Below, piece by piece: positions 18,332 through 20,764 of a DNA stretch of 20,764 bases. The DNA is taken from IMG/VR virus record IMGVR_UViG_3300044950_000923, positions 1 through 20,764 of that record; one strand, given 5' to 3'. The DNA is from a virus. The translations under genes were made by a program, and so were the position numbers. The notes beneath the pieces were generated by a model. The model worked only from the letters and a program-made list of their open reading frames with translations. It did no database searches and had not been told where the DNA came from. Within the stretch, counting starts at the first letter, position 1. Every line of letters starts with the position of its first letter.

Positions 18332-20764
18332 TTAAGCTGGTCCCCAGTATTCAAAATGCCATAATTCATCTGTACCTGATACGTCTGATAATCTCCAAGG
18401 ATTATACCATCCGTGTTTAGCACCCAGTGTTGCCATTTGTTTATAGATAGGAGTTTTTCTTCCTTCTTGATTTCTCTTTGGATCACCGCTTCCATTCACA
18501 ATTCCATGAAGGTTTCCAAAGTCTAATGCTCCTCCCCATCCATGTGGTGATGATCCTGGGCTTGCTACAGTGCTGCCTGGTTTTAATCCTCCTTGGTGTA
18601 CCTTACTTCTATATGCACTGGACATTCTGTAGGAAATTCCTGCAGCTTTCATATCTGCTTTCCAGGCTTTCCATGCTTTAGCAGCTGCTGGATGTAACAT
18701 GTATTCTGGTGCTTTTGTAGCAGGGTTTTTGTAATAAGTACTTGCTCCGCTAGTTTCCCCTATAAATACAAGTAGTTTAGGATTTGTTTGACTTAGTAAA
18801 CCATTCTGTCCTCCATTTGTTTTTGAGTTTGCAACAAGTGGTGATGCATTATAACCTACTGCTCCTACTTTCTTAGGATTAATAATAGGTGCTGGGTCCT
18901 CTCCTGGTTGTACTGGTCCTGGTGGTGTATAATTTGCTGCTCCAACTGCTTTTGGTGAAGGTGGCGGTGTTGGGTTAATTACTTGTGGTTGTCTTGCTTC
19001 TTGTTTTAACTGTTCTAATAAATAAAACTGAGTTGTTACTGAGGTTTCCCATACACTATTGGTACCGATTGTGTGTTCTACCCCTGTTATGATATATCCG
19101 AACTTACCGTTATACTTGTCAGGTAAAAGTCCTGGAGATATTCTAAAGGTTGATGCTATTCTAAGTCCTCCAATACCGTCTAGTTTTAGAGTAAGTTCAA
19201 CAGGTATTGGAGATGGTCCTGCATCTGTTCCTGAAGCCGGTCTTCTTGTTACGTTTTCTACAGTATAGTGAGCGTGTTCTGTTTTTACAGCTTCTAACTC
19301 GTCTTTATCATATCCTCCTCCTGTAAAATCTGTAAAGAATGTTTTTATAGAGTCTTTCCAATCCTGTAGAATTTCTTCTTGATCTGCTTTTACTGCCTCT
19401 TCTCCGTCTTTATTTTTAGCTTGAACATCTTTAGTTACTACAACCCTATCTACAATACCTGGATTCCATTTTAACATGTTCTCCACATTTTCAGAATAGT
19501 TCTGTGTTGTCCCTTGTGCAGCAATAGCAATTTGAGAGGAAGTCTCGTTACTAATTTTACTACTAATACTTATTTCTTTATAGATACTGTTAACCCCTAC
19601 TAGTGTTAATTCTGCAGGTGGTTTGGTTTCTGGTGTTAAGTTTCTATCAATTACGTAAAAAGTTCCTCCTTGATCTTCATCATCGTATGCTATATCAAAA
19701 TCATTTATACCTCCCAGTGCTGTAGATACTCCATCTAGAATACTCTTCAATACATCGGACATACTTTTGTTAAACTTTCCATCTGTATCCAAAGCTTCAT
19801 CAAACTTGCTTTTTAGGTATAGAGAGTTAATATATATATTAAGTACATCACTAGTTATTTCCGCTGGCAGACCTTGGGTAGCTCCGTGTATAAAAGGCAG
19901 TACGCCTAACCCTTCGTCGTTTGGAGCCAGTATTACACATACCAACGGATCCGGTGAAAAGTGCTTAGGACCTGTTATAAACTTTGTGGATTTCTTAATA
20001 TCTGTATTAAACTTACACATAGTAGCATTTGGAGTACCCGGTGTTTTTGTAAGATCTTTTATCGCTACAAAATTATTGTATATATCTAAGATAAGTGCCA
20101 GCGGTACCCAATGCATCGGTGCCTCTGTATCCCAAAGCCAACTATCATCTATTTCAACAGCTGCCCAAAATACTATAAAGTCTTGTAGCGGGGCAGCTAA
20201 TGATGGTGCTTCGCTGGCAAGGGTTTCTTTACCGACTACACCTTGTTTTAGTAATGCTAGTTTTTGTAAGAAGTAGTGGAAGATACTTTTTCTCTGTTCC
20301 TTACCTTCATCACTAGTTGCAGAATCCATTTCATCTTTAGGTATTAAATTACCTGGGGAGAGTTTTACCGGTGCTGATTCTAGTATCTCTCCTGTTGATA
20401 TTATACTTACACTACAGTCGTACCCTCCGTTTGAGTTATAATTCCAAGAAAAGTTTTTACAATACCCAATCATTCCTTCGTAATTGTAATCACTCTCTTG
20501 TCTTATTTTTTTTATTTCATCTGTAATTTTAGACATTTCTAAACCTTTCTTAAAAAATAAGTCTGGGCTTATTGTCTTAATTGTTTTCTCTAATGTAGTA
20601 TCATTATTAATATAAAGAGAATGTCCCCATTCAAGTAGCATTGTAAATCCTGGTCGTAGATAAAGTCTTTCCATTACTTCAAACTCTTCTAAAGACCATA
20701 CAGAAAATTTAACATCTGCTTCTCTTAAGGTACCGTAAGAGAAGCAGATGTTAAATTTTCTGTA
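18332..20764 (-). CDS. Baseplate/tail hub-like protein fused to M15 peptidase (5' end missing)
   Basis: The frame is open from the stop at 18332 to the window edge. The ATG at 20674 is probably internal, since LREADVKFSVWSLEEFEV reads naturally before it and resembles the start of T4-like baseplate proteins; bases past about 20735 look artefactual. The main body (about 780 aa) is structural; ITGVEHTIGTNSVWETSV recalls tail-hub proteins. A Pro-rich linker with two similar units (PKAVGAANY and PKKVGAVGY) leads to a C-terminal M15/VanY-type domain: YRMSSAYRS, SPHGWGGALDF with His711 and Asp718, and ELWHFEYWG with Glu770 and His773 (numbered from ATG 20674), the zinc and catalytic residues. It should cut peptidoglycan peptides during DNA entry, as T4 gp5 lysozyme cuts glycan. 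Confidence 0.85.
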   Translation of the reverse strand, partial: YRKFNICFSYGTLREADVKFSVWSLEEFEVMERLYLRPGFTMLLEWGHSLYINNDTTLEKTIKTISPDLFFKKGLEMSKITDEIKKIRQESDYNYEGMIGYCKNFSWNYNSNGGYDCSVSIISTGEILESAPVKLSPGNLIPKDEMDSATSDEGKEQRKSIFHYFLQKLALLKQGVVGKETLASEAPSLAAPLQDFIVFWAAVEIDDSWLWDTEAPMHWVPLALILDIYNNFVAIKDLTKTPGTPNATMCKFNTDIKKSTKFITGPKHFSPDPLVCVILAPNDEGLGVLPFIHGATQGLPAEITSDVLNIYINSLYLKSKFDEALDTDGKFNKSMSDVLKSILDGVSTALGGINDFDIAYDDEDQGGTFYVIDRNLTPETKPPAELTLVGVNSIYKEISISSKISNETSSQIAIAAQGTTQNYSENVENMLKWNPGIVDRVVVTKDVQAKNKDGEEAVKADQEEILQDWKDSIKTFFTDFTGGGYDKDELEAVKTEHAHYTVENVTRRPASGTDAGPSPIPVELTLKLDGIGGLRIASTFRISPGLLPDKYNGKFGYIITGVEHTIGTNSVWETSVTTQFYLLEQLKQEARQPQVINPTPPPSPKAVGAANYTPPGPVQPGEDPAPIINPKKVGAVGYNASPLVANSKTNGGQNGLLSQTNPKLLVFIGETSGASTYYKNPATKAPEYMLHPAAAKAWKAWKADMKAAGISYRMSSAYRSKVHQGGLKPGSTVASPGSSPHGWGGALDFGNLHGIVNGSGDPKRNQEGRKTPIYKQMATLGAKHGWYNPWRLSDVSGTDELWHFEYWGPA
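20699..20764. repeat. Perfect 29-bp inverted repeat flush with the window end
   Basis: The arm at 20699-20727 is the exact reverse complement of 20736-20764, with an 8-nt spacer AGGTACCG between them. The left arm encodes sensible hub protein (ADVKFSV). The right arm ends at the last base of the window. This is best explained as a fold-back join rather than a biological hairpin. Confidence 0.85.

Noticed and set aside
18325-18354. Possible sixth promoter TTG-N20-TAATATA before the proline-tract gene
   Set aside because: The spacing fits, but the box is TAATATA instead of TATMTTW, the TTC extension is absent, and the leader would be a few bases.
19767-20276. Plus-strand ORF of 169 aa, the longest on that strand
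   Set aside because: Lies wholly inside the hub gene in antisense, has no domain, and no other plus-strand gene is supported in the window.
1-20764. tRNA genes, integrase or insertion sequences
   Set aside because: Gaps between genes are too short for tRNAs apart from a few that show no cloverleaf, and no transposase or integrase motifs were found.

Overview
The window is a 20.8 kb, AT-rich, fully one-directional piece of a tailed bacteriophage genome. Every supported gene is on the minus strand, so the functional 5'-to-3' order runs from position 20764 down to 1. Genes are tightly packed, often with TAATG or few-base junctions. The replication set (UvsX/RecA-like recombinase, gp32-like ssDNA-binding protein, RNase H-like 5' nuclease, DnaB/gp41-like helicase, NrdA/NrdB, thioredoxin) points to a T4-like myovirus, although the polymerase is a short family A enzyme rather than T4-type family B. 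A Bacteroidetes (probably flavobacterial) host is suggested by five things: a type IX secretion C-terminal sorting domain, signal peptides ending in patterns such as GFAQ and SAQ, A-rich leaders with few Shine-Dalgarno sites, promoters resembling the Bacteroidetes -33/-7 type, and low GC.

Layout in transcription order. (1) 20764-17345: virion genes, namely a baseplate/hub-like protein fused to a C-terminal M15 (VanY-like) peptidase, then a proline-tract protein; they end at a hairpin terminator (17313-17340). (2) 17287-8348: replication and nucleotide metabolism, namely family A polymerase, an unknown protein, gp32-like SSB, UvsX, 5' nuclease, helicase, NrdB and NrdA. (3) 8336-7881: a membrane-anchored nuclease of the Holliday-junction-resolvase-related family. 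(4) 7867-696: an envelope/secretome island. It encodes a C-type-lectin protein with a dockerin-like calcium loop, a cohesin-like protein sharing the same C-terminal module, a cohesin-like protein with a T9SS sorting domain, two small membrane proteins, an Ala-rich EAHA-repeat/coiled-coil protein, a CsgG-like protein, a putative outer-membrane beta-barrel with a Gly/Ser/Thr linker, a 22-aa micro-ORF and a small exported protein. Six of these carry signal peptides. (5) 674-1: small hypotheticals, thioredoxin and the start of one more gene.

The most unusual content is region 4. A phage appears to carry both a CsgG-like outer-membrane pore candidate with a barrel partner and a set of secreted cohesin-, dockerin- and lectin-like proteins, at least one of which is addressed to the host's type IX secretion system. 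This could remodel the surface of the infected cell, build virion decorations, or serve lysis or exclusion; the sequence alone does not decide.

Two regulatory signals emerge. One is a motif TTG-N20-TATMTTW with a TTC-type extension, found five times with identical spacing. The other is CTATTTAT, found four times in very short intergenic gaps. The last 66 bases form an inverted repeat flush with the window end that interrupts an open reading frame, most likely a fold-back assembly or amplification artefact. No tRNA, rRNA, CRISPR array, integrase or insertion sequence was seen.
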